A DNA stretch of 64,000 bases, from assembly GCA_903813345.2 (NCBI GenBank), contig CAIIXF020000091.1:62001-126000 (forward strand), read 5' to 3'. The position numbers and the translations under genes were made by a program. This DNA is from Owenia fusiformis. Lineage: Eukaryota; Annelida; Polychaeta; Sabellida; Oweniidae. This document shows positions 54,851 to 64,000 of this stretch, one piece after another. Numbering within the stretch: position 1 is the first letter of the stretch; each line of letters starts with the position of its first letter. The notes under the pieces are model-generated. The model did no database searches, was not told the DNA's origin, and was given only the letters and a program-made list of their open reading frames with translations.

Positions 54851-55781
54851 TGGACCTTATTATTATCCTGAAAATGGACTGTGCTCTGTTGGATAAATTG
54901 ACAACATGGAATTCCAAAAGGTGGATTGCTTCTTTCCATTGAATTTTCATGGTGGCCATTATTATTCTGTGGTAGCTGATTTACATGTTCCAGATATTGA
55001 CAAAGTTAATTATCATGGATGATGCTGATTTATATGATCCCGAAAATGTGCTTTTATGTGCCATTGGATACTGATTGCATCAAAGTGAAATATTGTGAAG
55101 GACAGTGAATGTAACTTGCACTGCCTATATTTTTCTGTACATCATAGCAGCATATAGCGCTTTGTGACAGAATGATGAAAGATAGGATATGAACAGCTCT
55201 GATTTGGCATCCATCATCATAACATTTGTGCTTCAACATCATGACAGAATTGTGTTTAGACTGATTATTCAGCTGTTCTAACTTCTGAAATTTGAAGGAG
55301 TGCACGCCTCCAAGGATTAGAATAGAACTTCCACCACTGTCTGCAGGTGATATGTGAACATTATCGACAGAGATTTAGAGACTTACTAGTAGCCTATACT
55401 TTTGTCTTCAGAGAGACTTTAAAATTTTTAATTTGATATTTTTTTGCATTTAACTCTGTACAATGGTTTGTTATTGGTCTGGGTGGTCCTCCCATTTTAG
55501 CATTTGGTGGTATTTAATTTTGAGGATTATGCCGTCCAGGCCAAGCAGATGACCATTTCTGAGGGTAAAAAATAGTGATTGCCATAGAGCAGCATACTGA
55601 CTAAAGATTTTGCATATAATATTTGTAATGCTTTGTAATCATTTTCTGTACATTGTGTACGCTATGTAGCCATTTTTGTCATTGATCTTTAATTTTGTAG
55701 TGATTTTTATGCTCTTCAAGATAGTATGTTGCCATATAGCATTCTTCCCATTTTGTACATTTTGAGGTTAAAGACTTCTCT
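54851..55781 (+). other. non-coding 3' interior of the LTR element
   Basis: About 930 bp without a credible frame where pol would be expected. No trace of reverse transcriptase or integrase motifs was seen on either strand. Confidence 0.65.
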
Positions 55782-55793
55782 CAGAGGGGAGGT
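55782..55793 (+). other. polypurine tract of the LTR element
   Basis: AGAGGGGAGG directly before the right LTR, the usual place for plus-strand priming. Confidence 0.7.
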
Positions 55794-55794
55794 A

Positions 55795-57056
55795 TGTAGC
55801 GACCCTGGGTTGGCTAGTCATATTTTACTCTTACATAAATTGCCAACCTGGCACCTGGTGTCGCTACTTTCCTTCCGCTCTACAGCGCGAACAGTTCCGC
55901 TGCAGGGTCAGGGTAATAGTTGCTTGAGCTATATAGCTTTTGTATCGGGACAACTATTTTGCAAGGGTTTTTTAATGTAAAGCATTTTGTTAGGTAACTA
56001 CTTTTTGTAAGGGTGATCTCTCGCGAGAGACGACGAGAAGAGAGTTGGCGCCATATTCACTCACAAGGCAGTTTTGATTTAAAGTTTAACTGGTGATTTT
56101 GATAACTCTCGACACTTGATCAGGCCTGATCGATCGCTATGGCAGCCAGAGGGATGAGGAGAGTCGAGTGGCTGCAAAACTGAGGTTGTATTTTTATATT
56201 TGAACTCCACTGCAGTGCTGAGCATAGATTCTACTTGTAGAAATATTGTGAATATTATTTCCAGATTTTATTTTGTCTTTGACTTTGAGTCAACTGAGTG
56301 TGCATTTGATTTGGTTACTTGGAACTGTTGATCTATTGTGATTGATTTTCTGTGAGAGAATTATGTGATTTTTGGCTGGTAAATCTGGTCTGATTTTGAT
56401 GTGCTCAGCGCGCAGGTGAGATTTTACACAGCGCCACCTTTTGACAATCGCTTTACTTGAAGCTCGATGTTGTTTTGATCATGAGGGCTGAAATATAGTC
56501 GCCATCTTAGTTAAGACTTTTGTAATTTGTATGTAATTTGTCAAGTTCGACTAAAGACAGATTCTGCTTTTAAGAGCCATTGTAATTCGTGTAATTTGCT
56601 TTGATTTGTATTGATAAAACTGATGTAAAACCAGAACTTAATTATTTATTTACAATTAAACTTAAATTAAACTTTACTTGATTTGTCGTGTTGATTGTTT
56701 ATAGTCATTGATTGGAGGTTTTGATGGAATAACAGTAAAATGGCCCTATGATTAGCTTTCTGATATCTTCCTAGCTTCATTTCTTCATTCTGTTCCAAAT
56801 CATTCTTGTTCAATAGTTTGTTCAACTTTTGTATCTATTCAAAGATGGCAGCACCTTACATATAGTCAAGCGATCAATCTCTTTCAGCTCAAATCCGATA
56901 CACTACGTGCTTTGACCGTTCAGCTTACCACGCTACCACTTGTTTGCTCGTTCGGTCTTGTTTGTTTGTACGGGTTGCTTTGTTGTAGTATTGATAAATT
57001 GATTGATTGGGCAGCCCGTACGTGGCAGTTTCGGGATTAAGACCGGAACTGTTACA
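55795..57056 (+). repeat. right LTR (1,262 bp)
   Basis: TGTAGCGACC to CTGTTACA. It lacks both MITEs and so shows the original empty sites. About five substitutions from the left LTR. Confidence 0.95.
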
Positions 57057-57060
57057 CGAG
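57057..57060 (+). repeat. 4-bp target duplication CGAG, right
   Basis: Partner of 51,207-51,210, followed by the LINE-B frame. Confidence 0.8.
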
Positions 57061-58547
57061 TATAGAAAAATTGTAAATCAATTTAGATATTGCTAAGGAG
57101 TTTATAATTTGGGCTTTTCCAAAAAGAGTAAGTTTTCTACATTTCCAAATGTTAAGTGTTTTCCTTAGTGTTTTTATTTTTGATTCCCAATTTAGAGTTT
57201 CACATTGTGGTTTATGTTGGCCTAGGCATTTGATTGGGGTTTCTGGAAAGTGAATACCTGAAATGCTTTCCCTCTCATTATTTTGAAAAGTTCCAAGTTT
57301 TATTCCATTACTTTTTTTAATATTTAGATTCAATCCTGTGACTTTTGAAAATGATTTAATTTTTTCAAGTGCAATGTTTAAAGAATTTTCATTTGATACT
57401 AACAGGGTTGTATCATCTGCGTGCTGTATAATTTTTACCTCTTTTGCTTCGATTTTAATACCTTCTATGTTCTTTTCATTTTTTATTACATTAGTCAAAG
57501 TTTCTGTTGTTAAAATGAATAATAAAGCTGATATTGGGCAGCCTTGGCGTACACCCCTTTCCATTTGAATGTTATCTGAAAACCAACCATTATTTTTTAT
57601 TTTCATAATTGGACTTTGATATAAAATTTTGATCCATTTTTTAAAATTTTCTCCAAAGTTAAATTTTTCGATTGTTTTGTACATAAAGTTCCAATTTAAC
57701 GAATCAAATGCCTTTTCAAAATCTAAGCATATCAATAGACCTGGTATATCCTCAATATATGTATATTCAATCATATCTAAAAGTAATCGAGCATTGTATC
57801 CTATGTTCCGACCTGGTAAATAAGCTGAATGATCAGCATTAATACATTTCTTTATTACTATCTGTAAACGCTTTGCCAAAACAAAAGCTAAAATTTTGTA
57901 GTTGTAGTTGGAAAGACTTAACGGCCTATAATTTGAGAAGATCTGCTGATCACCCTTTTTATATAGTAAGGTGAGTATGGATAATCTCATTGTTTCAGAC
58001 ATAGATCCTTTTTCAAAAATTTCATGTAAGAGTTCATAATACATTTCTTTTAAATCATCCCAGAAATATTAATAAAATTCGGGAATTATTCCATCCATTC
58101 CTGGACTTTTATTTTTCTTTAGATTCTTAACTGCATATTCTATTTCAGATTGAAGTATATCATTATCGCATATTGCTTTTTCTGTATGTGTTAAAGTACG
58201 ATTAAGAATTACATTATCTAAATAATTATCTACTTCAGTGTTTGGTATATTATCTTTTGAGTATAATTTTTGAAAAAACAACTTGGCTTCATTTAGTATA
58301 TCAAGATCTTTGGTAACAATACCTTTTTCAGTACGCACTTTATCAATCACATTTGAACTTTGCCTTGATTTTTCTAAAGTTAAAAAATATTTTGAGTTTC
58401 TTTCTCCATATTCAACCCATTTTGCTTTTGATCTTATTTGTTCACCTTGAACCTTTTTTTCATAAAATAAATCTAATTTTGATTCCATTGTTGCTTTCTT
58501 CTTTTTCAGCTTATTTGTTATTTCAGTATCTGTACATCTTTCAATAA
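57057..58547 (-). pseudogene. LINE-B ORF2, reverse transcriptase region
   Basis: Two frames (58,488-58,069 and 58,044-57,057) separated by a stop. The first holds GERNSKYFLTLEK and KKNKSPGMDGIIPEFY; the second holds LICLDFEKAFDSLNW, RQGCPISALLFIL and the catalytic box as HADDTT (the first position is usually Phe or Tyr). These are L1/Tx1-type reverse transcriptase motifs. The frame is then cut by the LTR element and continues at 51,210. Confidence 0.85.
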
Positions 58548-58553
58548 AAGTAT

Positions 58554-59535
58554 TTATATCATCAATCTTTTCTTGAAGGTCTTGACTCTCATTTTTTTCG
58601 ATTCGCTTTTTTTAATAGAGTACCTAATAGACACTTCTTTGATTTTAACTTTTAAAATTTCCCAAAAAGCTCTTTTAGATTTTATCTTGTTATAGTTCAT
58701 TTTAACATTTTGAATACATTGCTTGATTTTATTGACATAGTTTTCATCATTAAGTAAGCTTCCATTTAGTTTCCAATACCCTTTACCCTTTGACTTTTTG
58801 CACACTTTAAAATCACATACAATAGCTCGATGGTCTCTGTCAAGAGCCTGCAGAATATATGATCTTTTTAGTTCACAAAAACTATCAACTGATTTGAATA
58901 TGTAATCAATTCTACTTTTACAGTTATTTGTTTTATCAAAAAATGTGAATCCCGGTTTTTTATTATTTAAAGAGGTCCATGCATCAGTTATGTTTAAGTC
59001 ATTTATCATTTTTTTCAAAATAAACTTTGCTGCGATCAGGCCTTATTTGTGTAGTATTAATTCTGTCTTCCTAATTTATACAGCAGTTGAAGTCGCCTGT
59101 TATTAAAAGATTATCTAGATTCACAGCATTCTCAACAATCCAATCGTTAATATTTTTAAAGAATGTGCATCGCTTTGAAATTTCATTGGGAGCATAAATG
59201 GAGATGCTTGTGAAAGTATCTCCATTTAACTCAAAATTTACAAGGACTGCTCTCCCATCATTAGTATAATGAGAATTTTGAACTGTGCACTGATCACTTA
59301 TATTATCACTGAATAAAATTGCAACGCCTCTAGAATGATTAGAATCGGTTACACTGTGAAACACCTTTCCTTTCCATGAAGAGTTAAAAGTGTTGATAAA
59401 TGTTTTTGAACAGAAGGTTTCTTGTAAACATACAATATCTGGTTTTTGATCTTTTATCCATTTAAATAATCTTCGTCTCTTATTATCATTATTGAGTCCC
59501 CTCACATTGAGGGTCAAGAGTCTCAGCTTGTCCAT
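58554..59535 (-). pseudogene. LINE-B ORF2, endonuclease region
   Basis: 59,535-59,071 opens with MDKLRLLTLNVRGLNN and has DIVCLQETF, SISIYAPNE and ITGDFN, the ordered motifs of the AP-type endonuclease. A TAG stop and a frameshift follow; 59,018-58,554 continues with NITDAWTSL, CKSRIDYIF and DRDHRAIVCDF, the last block holding the catalytic His. All nuclease motifs remain visible but not in one frame. Confidence 0.85.
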
Positions 59536-59563
59536 GAGTTAATAAATGTTCATGAGTAACTCC

Positions 59564-59757
59564 CTAATTTCTTGCTTTTTGTTTCAGGTTGCTTTTCTGC
59601 AGATGTTGGTGTAGATGATGATCCTCTCTCTTTCCTCTTGTTGGTAGGGGGGGGGGGGGTTGGAAAGTTGCATCGTCCATCTCAATCCCTTTTAAGGTAT
59701 CCATGATGTTGCGGGCAACTTTAGCAGATCCATGTAGAGACACCTTTGGTATCATTG
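59564..59757 (-). pseudogene. LINE-B ORF1, C-terminal piece beyond LINE-C
   Basis: Reads IPKVSLHGSAKVARN, which fits the final His-bearing block of SGNH/GDSL hydrolases, then a Pro run and a basic tail. It continues the ORF1 at 61,610-62,753 once LINE-C is disregarded. It stops 28 bp before ORF2. Confidence 0.6.
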
Positions 59758-59766
59758 CTTGAATGT

Positions 59767-60676
59767 ACAAAAAGTTCAATCATCTATTTATCTCAAAAAG
59801 ACCTCAAAAACTGTGCTTGAATCAGAAATGTGTCTTCTGAAATCTTTCTCGCCTGGACCTGATGGGATTCTACCATCACTTATTAAGTCTGCAAGACAGT
59901 TTTTAATTGATCCACTCTTGTATATATTTAACTTATCTTTTAAATCTGGTATTTTCCCAGACGCCCTCAAATTGGCCAAAGTAACACCTGTATTTAAAAA
60001 AGGTGTCACTACAAATCCTTCGAACTATAGACCAATTTCAGTTTTATCTGTATTTTCTAAATTGTTAGAAAAGCTCATGCACGCCAAACTCACTGGTTTT
60101 TTAGAACGTTTTGAAATTATTTTTACTTATCAATTTGGATTTCAGAAATTCAACTCTACCTACATGGCCATTTTATATTTCATTGAACAAATTCGAAAAT
60201 CAACTGATTTGGGGAAAACGAGCATTGGTATAACATTAGATTTTTCCAAGGCCTTTGACACAATAAAGCATGACATTTTGATACAAAAACTTGAATATTA
60301 TGGCAGCAGAGGAATAGCTAAGTCCTGGTTTGAAAGTTATTTAAAAGACCGCAAGCAATATGTCACCATTAACAATTATGAATCTAAACAATCATCTCTA
60401 AATTGTGGTGTTCCGCAGGGCTCGGTACTTGGACCACTATTATTTATTCTTTACATAAATGATCTGCCTTTTGTTGCCCCTAATCTAAAATTTATTATGT
60501 TTGCTGATGACACCAATCTTCTTGATAGTGATTATGATTTAAATGAACTTATGACTAGAACTAATGCAAACTTGAATTCAATAGATGACTGGATAAAAGC
60601 AAACAAACTTTCACTTAATATTGGCAAAACCAATGCTATTTGGACCCCAAAAAAATCGAACAAATCTGAATCTTAA
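59767..60676 (+). pseudogene. LINE-C ORF2, reverse transcriptase
   Basis: Shows SPGPDGILPSLIK, NYRPISVLSVFSKLLEK, GITLDFSKAFDTIKHD, CGVPQGSVLGPLLFILYIND and the catalytic MFADDTN, in the order of Jockey/CR1-type reverse transcriptases. The N-terminal endonuclease is absent through truncation. A frameshift at an A run (about 60,650) moves translation to the next frame. Confidence 0.9.
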
Positions 60677-61316
60677 AATACGCAATGAGAACATAAATTT
60701 CCGGGAAAAAATTGACTTTCTTGGAATTATTATTGATAAAAACTTGAAATTTAAAGAGCACATAAAATCTGTTGAAACAAAGATTTCTCGCGTCATTGGT
60801 TCTCTTTATCACATTAAACATCTACTTCAAATAGACAGTTTCAAAACAATTTACTACTCATTGATACACTCTCAATTAAATTATTGCAACATAATCTGGG
60901 GTAACACATTTAAATCATTTTATGATCGTCTACATAAACTGCAGAAACAATTCTTAAGGCTAGCTTTAAATAAGGATAGACTTTCTCACTCCGCTCCCCT
61001 ATTTAAAGATCTTAGAATATTAAACATTTTTGATGTCAACAGATATTGTACTGGTCAGTTCATGTACAAAATCTTTAATAAGCACCCCAGTCTTCCAAAA
61101 AATCTATTTCAAGACTTGTTTGATATCAACATTAATATTCATCATCATTACACAAGACAATTGCATTATTTTCATATCCCTAAATGCTCTAAACTTTCCC
61201 TTCGCTATCTGGGTCCTAATCTTTGGAATGCTCTACCACATGATATTAAAAAATGCTCCACTCTAAATATTTTCAAATCTTCATATAAAAACTACTCATC
61301 TATCGATAATGTATAA
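60621..61316 (+). pseudogene. LINE-C ORF2, C-terminal part
   Basis: After the frameshift it reads FLGIIIDKNLKFKEH, YYSLIHSQLNYCNIIWG and LHKLQKQFLRL, then YLGPNLWNALP, the usual end of this LINE type. It stops at 61,314-61,316, followed by about 250 bp of 3' UTR. Confidence 0.9.
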
Positions 61317-61566
61317 TACCAATATCATACTATACTGTTGATTTTATACTGGTACCTGATTTTTGTAACATTTTTACATTATACATCCTTAGATTAATTG
61401 TTAATACCATTTTTATATACCTACATGTAACATAATATAAGTGTTTTCTTTTATATGTAGTCTAGTTGTCATTTTAATGATTTCTGTTAAAGCGCAACAT
61501 ATACCCACTAGGGTGTCTAGCGGCTTGTTTTTATAGTGTATATTATATAAGAATTATGAAATAAAT

Positions 61567-61605
61567 AAATTGAATTGAATTGAAATTGAATTGAATTGAA
61601 TTGAA
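61567..61605 (+). repeat. TTGAA microsatellite, 3' tail of LINE-C
   Basis: Seven or so TTGAA units with one irregular unit. Confidence 0.85.
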
Positions 61606-61609
61606 TAGT

Positions 61610-62753
61610 CTTTAGGTGAAGTTTTGCCATCGCTGCATAGTAGAACCTTGTCATTATCCACAAAAGTGGTGAAATCCTTCGTATTAATGAGCTTATTTGT
61701 CTTTGTTATTTTAGATTGCATCTTGGAGTTTTTGCCTTTGGATGGATGTACGGGGGTAACACTACTTGCAACTATAATTGATGATGGGTATTTCTTGTGT
61801 ACCTCATCCACCATGCGGTCGTATTTGTCAAGGCAAGCATCTGGTGCCTCATTGCTATATACAATATTATTTGCACCGACTTGCATTACCACATATTTGA
61901 TTTCTTCATTGTCTCCTGTTTTCTGAAGTAGTCCTGGGACATGTTCTATCTTAGCCCCACTTTGACATGCTGGGACTCCTGTCTTCATTATTGTGCTGAT
62001 ACCTTTAGCAATCGAGCCGCCAGTTAGTATTGTGTCAGGTTTCTTGGTATCTTCTTCTGTACTGGCTGATTTCTGCTCATCTTTCTCTATGTGTTCGTTT
62101 TCATCTTTCTCACTCACTTTTTCCTTTTCATTTTTGTCATCACGTCCTGTACACTGAGATACAATGTGGTCTGTGCTGCCACACGTGTAACATTTACGCA
62201 CTCCCTTTAAAGGGCACCTCCACCATGGGTGGTCTGTGAGTTTGCATATGTTGCAAGGTTGACCTTGATATGAAAGTCTTCCATGGAATCCAGCAATAAT
62301 GGGAGCACTTGGTATTGGTTCTTTAATATCAACAACTGAAATGTACCTAATGCCATTGCGGATATTTGTCTCGGTACCATCTGGCATTCTTACGTATCCA
62401 TGGCTGATTTCATTTAGAACTGTAGCGTATCCAGTCAAATAAGCATTAACTACTTGATCTGACACTTGAATTGGTATATCTTTTAGGGTCACGTTTGTAG
62501 TATTGTTCTCTACGTCACACATCTTTACCGAATGACCATTTACTTTTATATCCATAGCTGTTGCCACAGTCTTTGCTTCTCTATTCTTGAAGGTTACGTG
62601 AATTTCTCTTCTATTTATTTGTATGGCATCAATATCCTTTTCTCCTATTCCGATGTGATATAATCCTTCAAGTACATCGATTTCCTTTGCATATCCAGAG
62701 TCTCTAAGGCTGCACTTTAATGTTAGGTTTCTAGTTATAACAGACATGATCAT
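61610..62753 (-). pseudogene. LINE-B ORF1: zinc knuckles plus SGNH-hydrolase-like domain
   Basis: About 380 residues before LINE-C interrupts. The first 160 residues look like an RNA-binding fold (VTFKNREAK; VTLKDIPIQVSDQVVNAYL). Two CX2CX4HX4C knuckles follow (CNICKLTDHPWWRC and CYTCGSTDHIVSQC), then an acidic/Lys linker and a segment with ILTGGSIAKGI and VMQVGANNI that fits the Ser and Asn/Gly blocks of SGNH/GDSL esterases. The end of that domain is at 59,757. Esterase-bearing ORF1 proteins are known in CR1-type LINEs; with an L1/Tx1-type ORF2 it is less usual. Confidence 0.75.
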
Positions 62754-63214
62754 ATACTGTTTTTGAGATGGTCCCTAGACGTTTATGTTTGTGGTTTTAG
62801 AAAGGTGTTGAACTTTTTAATTGCCTTTGTATTAGTTATAAGTCCACATGTGCATGTATAAATCTAAGTCAATATTATGTAATGCTTGCTGATCTACTGT
62901 ACTGTGGTGAAGGTTTATGTTTGTACAAGGCAATATATAAGTCAATTTGTTTTTCAATGTGTTTTATCCAAAATATTTCCTGTTCAATATCTTGTAAAGT
63001 TCAGAGAATTTTTCACTGAAAATCAGCCAAAATGTTCCCTATGTCTTTATATCCATTTAGAGTAAATTTGTTTTCCAAATTGTTCTCATTTATCCTACTT
63101 TTTGTTGATTTTTGTAGAGCTCCAATTTTTGTTTGTCATATAATTTATAACGTTTTACTTGTTTGTTCAATCGATGCAATTGACAATTGCGTACTTCCGT
63201 ATCACGTTCTCACT
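62754..63214. other. no gene; LINE-B 5' flank
   Basis: The first ~200 bp may be the LINE-B 5' UTR. The rest, to the right half of the split TIR element, has no recognised feature. Confidence 0.4.
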
Positions 63215-63331
63215 GGTTAGTGTGTATGCCATATACCGCAGGCGCAGGTGAATCTGTCATACACCGCAAGTGAATATGCCATATTCGTTGCGGAATATGC
63301 CATATTTCGGTATCGTGTTTACCGCGTAACA
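63215..63331. mobile_element. right half of the split TIR element
   Basis: Contains ATGCCATATACCGCAGG and GCGGAATATGCCATATT units and ends TACCGCGTAACA, inverse of the 42,983 terminus, followed by CTTGT. Confidence 0.65.
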
Positions 63332-63396
63332 CTTGTAGATGATTTTGAAAAATGGTTAATTTGAAGCAAGTTGAAAAAAAGACCTTTTTTGACCTT
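63332..63396 (+). repeat. resumed AGGTCA-type repeat
   Basis: CTTGTAGATGATTTTG and CAAGTTGAAAAAAAGACC continue the repeat interrupted at 42,982, ending in TTGACCTT at the junction with pseudo-cassette C. Confidence 0.6.
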
Positions 63397-63568
63397 GATG
63401 AAGTAGTACTCGGCAGCAATAATGCAACACATCAAGCATTTTCCAGTATCTATGGAATCACTGGGAAATATAACCTCCACAGTAAAAGTGTCCTAGATAA
63501 CAGGGACTTTACGTATTTCACCTTTGAGTGATTGTTGTCCTCACTCAAGTCCAGTATCATTAAAGCTG
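63397..63568 (+). pseudogene. Ig cassette C, truncated pseudogene
   Basis: It matches the second half of cassettes A and B from DEVVLGSNN through the donor (GCTG|GTAAGT, phase 1). The signal peptide, first Cys and Trp are missing. The second Cys is Phe (DFTYFTF) and an in-frame TGA follows two codons later. It shows the array continues to the right. Confidence 0.85.
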
Positions 63569-64000
63569 GTAAGTTACATATTTACTTAGACAGCACGCTG
63601 GTGACCTTTCCTACTTTTAAATAGTTGTAGTATGAAATCGTGCTAACCCTTCTGTCTGTGCACCCAAGATTTATTTGATAAAACATTTTCAATGCAAAAT
63701 AACCCCAAGATTAGCGAACACGTGGACCATGTGGATGGAATTTCGAGCATTTATCATGAACATCAATCAGTCCAGCAACACAAGTTCATGTTTGTAAAGT
63801 GCTAGCGCATTCGCAATTACAGTTGTACATTTTTCAATAATATACAGATGACAAAACGAGGCATAATGCAATGTAAAAGACAATTGAACGTCCTGTGTAA
63901 TGGAACATTGTTTTTTGATATGCAAGTACACGTGAACTAACTTACTTATACGAACTAACTCTTATTCAGTAAGAATCGACATGCACTAAACACGGAAGTA
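63569..64000 (+). other. downstream of cassette C, upstream of a predicted cassette
   Basis: No exon. The sequence follows the cassette A-B spacer (AACTTACTTAT, TTATTCAGT) and ends in the conserved upstream block. Confidence 0.5.
63983..64000 (+). promoter_or_regulatory. conserved cassette-upstream block, copy D
   Basis: GCACTAAACACGGAAGTA at the very end of the window. From the A and B spacings, a start codon is expected about 247-273 bp further on. Confidence 0.5.

Larger units (their letters stand above)
51211..57056 (+). mobile_element. gag-only LTR retrotransposon
   Basis: TGTAGC...GTTACA LTRs flank a 2,449-bp interior with a primer-binding-like site, a single gag frame and a polypurine tract. 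There is no protease, reverse transcriptase, RNase H or integrase. The LTRs differ at only about five positions outside two MITEs. It is inserted in LINE-B with CGAG duplicated. The LTR and gag style is Ty3/gypsy-like. It must rely on enzymes from a related element. Confidence 0.85.
59767..61605 (+). mobile_element. LINE-C: 5'-truncated Jockey/CR1/L2-like retrotransposon
   Basis: It starts within the reverse transcriptase and ends in a TTGAA microsatellite (61,567-61,605), typical of CR1/L2-related elements. It is inserted in LINE-B ORF1 on the opposite strand. A target duplication longer than a few bases could not be made out, partly because the target itself contains TTGAAT. Confidence 0.8.
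50390..62960 (-). mobile_element. LINE-B: L1/Tx1-like retrotransposon split by an LTR element and by LINE-C
   Basis: Read on the minus strand from about 62.9 kb: ORF1 (62,753-61,610, then 59,757-59,564), ORF2 (59,535-57,057, then 51,210 to about 50,400). The two gaps are LINE-C (about 59,760-61,605) and the LTR element (51,211-57,056). The 3' end is missing where it meets the LINE-D tail at 50,386. Several frameshifts and stops make it dead. Confidence 0.8.

Noticed and set aside
57052-58044. A reverse transcriptase belonging to the adjacent LTR element
   Set aside because: It is on the opposite strand, outside the LTR, has L1-type motifs and continues at 51,210 on the other side of the LTR insertion.
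1-64000. CRISPR arrays or bacterial operons
   Set aside because: Repeats present are microsatellites, satellites and transposon repeats, without evenly spaced unique spacers. Spliced exons and LINEs show eukaryotic DNA.

Overview
The window looks like repeat-rich, AT-rich nuclear DNA of a marine invertebrate, probably a lophotrochozoan such as a mollusc. That guess rests on spliced exons with GT..AG borders, the mix of LINEs, Helitrons, mariner and Polinton-like DNA, and Ig-type receptor exons. No species can be named from sequence alone. Host coding sequence is under 3% of the window; almost everything else is mobile elements, many nested inside each other.

Host genes. (1) At 7.8-14.9 kb, four + strand exons with matching splice phases form the 3' end of a receptor-like gene. 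They encode a cytoplasmic tail with a Lys-Pro repeat, four Tyr-x-Asn motifs, an ITIM-like motif (LLYADL) and an ITSM-like motif (TEYAAI). Transmembrane and ectodomain exons are not seen and should lie upstream. (2) From 41 kb to the right edge lies an array of Ig cassettes on the same strand. Each intact cassette is one exon holding its own start codon, signal peptide and V-like Ig domain, and ends in a phase-1 splice donor. Two are intact (41,247 and 42,320), one is a truncated pseudogene (63,397), and a conserved upstream block at the last bases predicts another beyond the edge. No downstream exons lie between the cassettes, so alternative first exons are the most interesting reading.

Mobile DNA, left to right. 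0-27 kb: Helitron copies (5'-TC, 3' hairpin then CTRR, inserted between A and T), a mariner with 207-bp inverted repeats, small MITEs, a 1.6-kb TIR element split by a LINE, fold-back repeats, and a 4.9-kb TIR element carrying a Helitron and a ~237-bp satellite. 27.8-29.4 kb: a complex fold-back. 29.6-40.7 kb: a 5'-truncated L1/Tx1-like LINE with a 14-bp target duplication. Its ORF2 is interrupted by a complete 7,717-bp Polinton-like element (AAAATA duplication, 1,140-bp TIRs) that carries a protein-primed-type DNA polymerase B and a zinc-finger/acidic protein, but no integrase, ATPase, protease or capsid gene.

42.98-63.33 kb is a nest of insertions between two halves of a small TIR element, flanked by CTTGT. 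It contains LINE-D split by a tandem element full of AGGTCA half-sites, then LINE-B on the minus strand split twice: by a gag-only LTR retroelement (whose left LTR has two further MITEs that its right LTR lacks) and by LINE-C. The nesting gives a relative order of events. The matching LTR lengths, matching TIR lengths and clean target duplications show that several insertions are recent.
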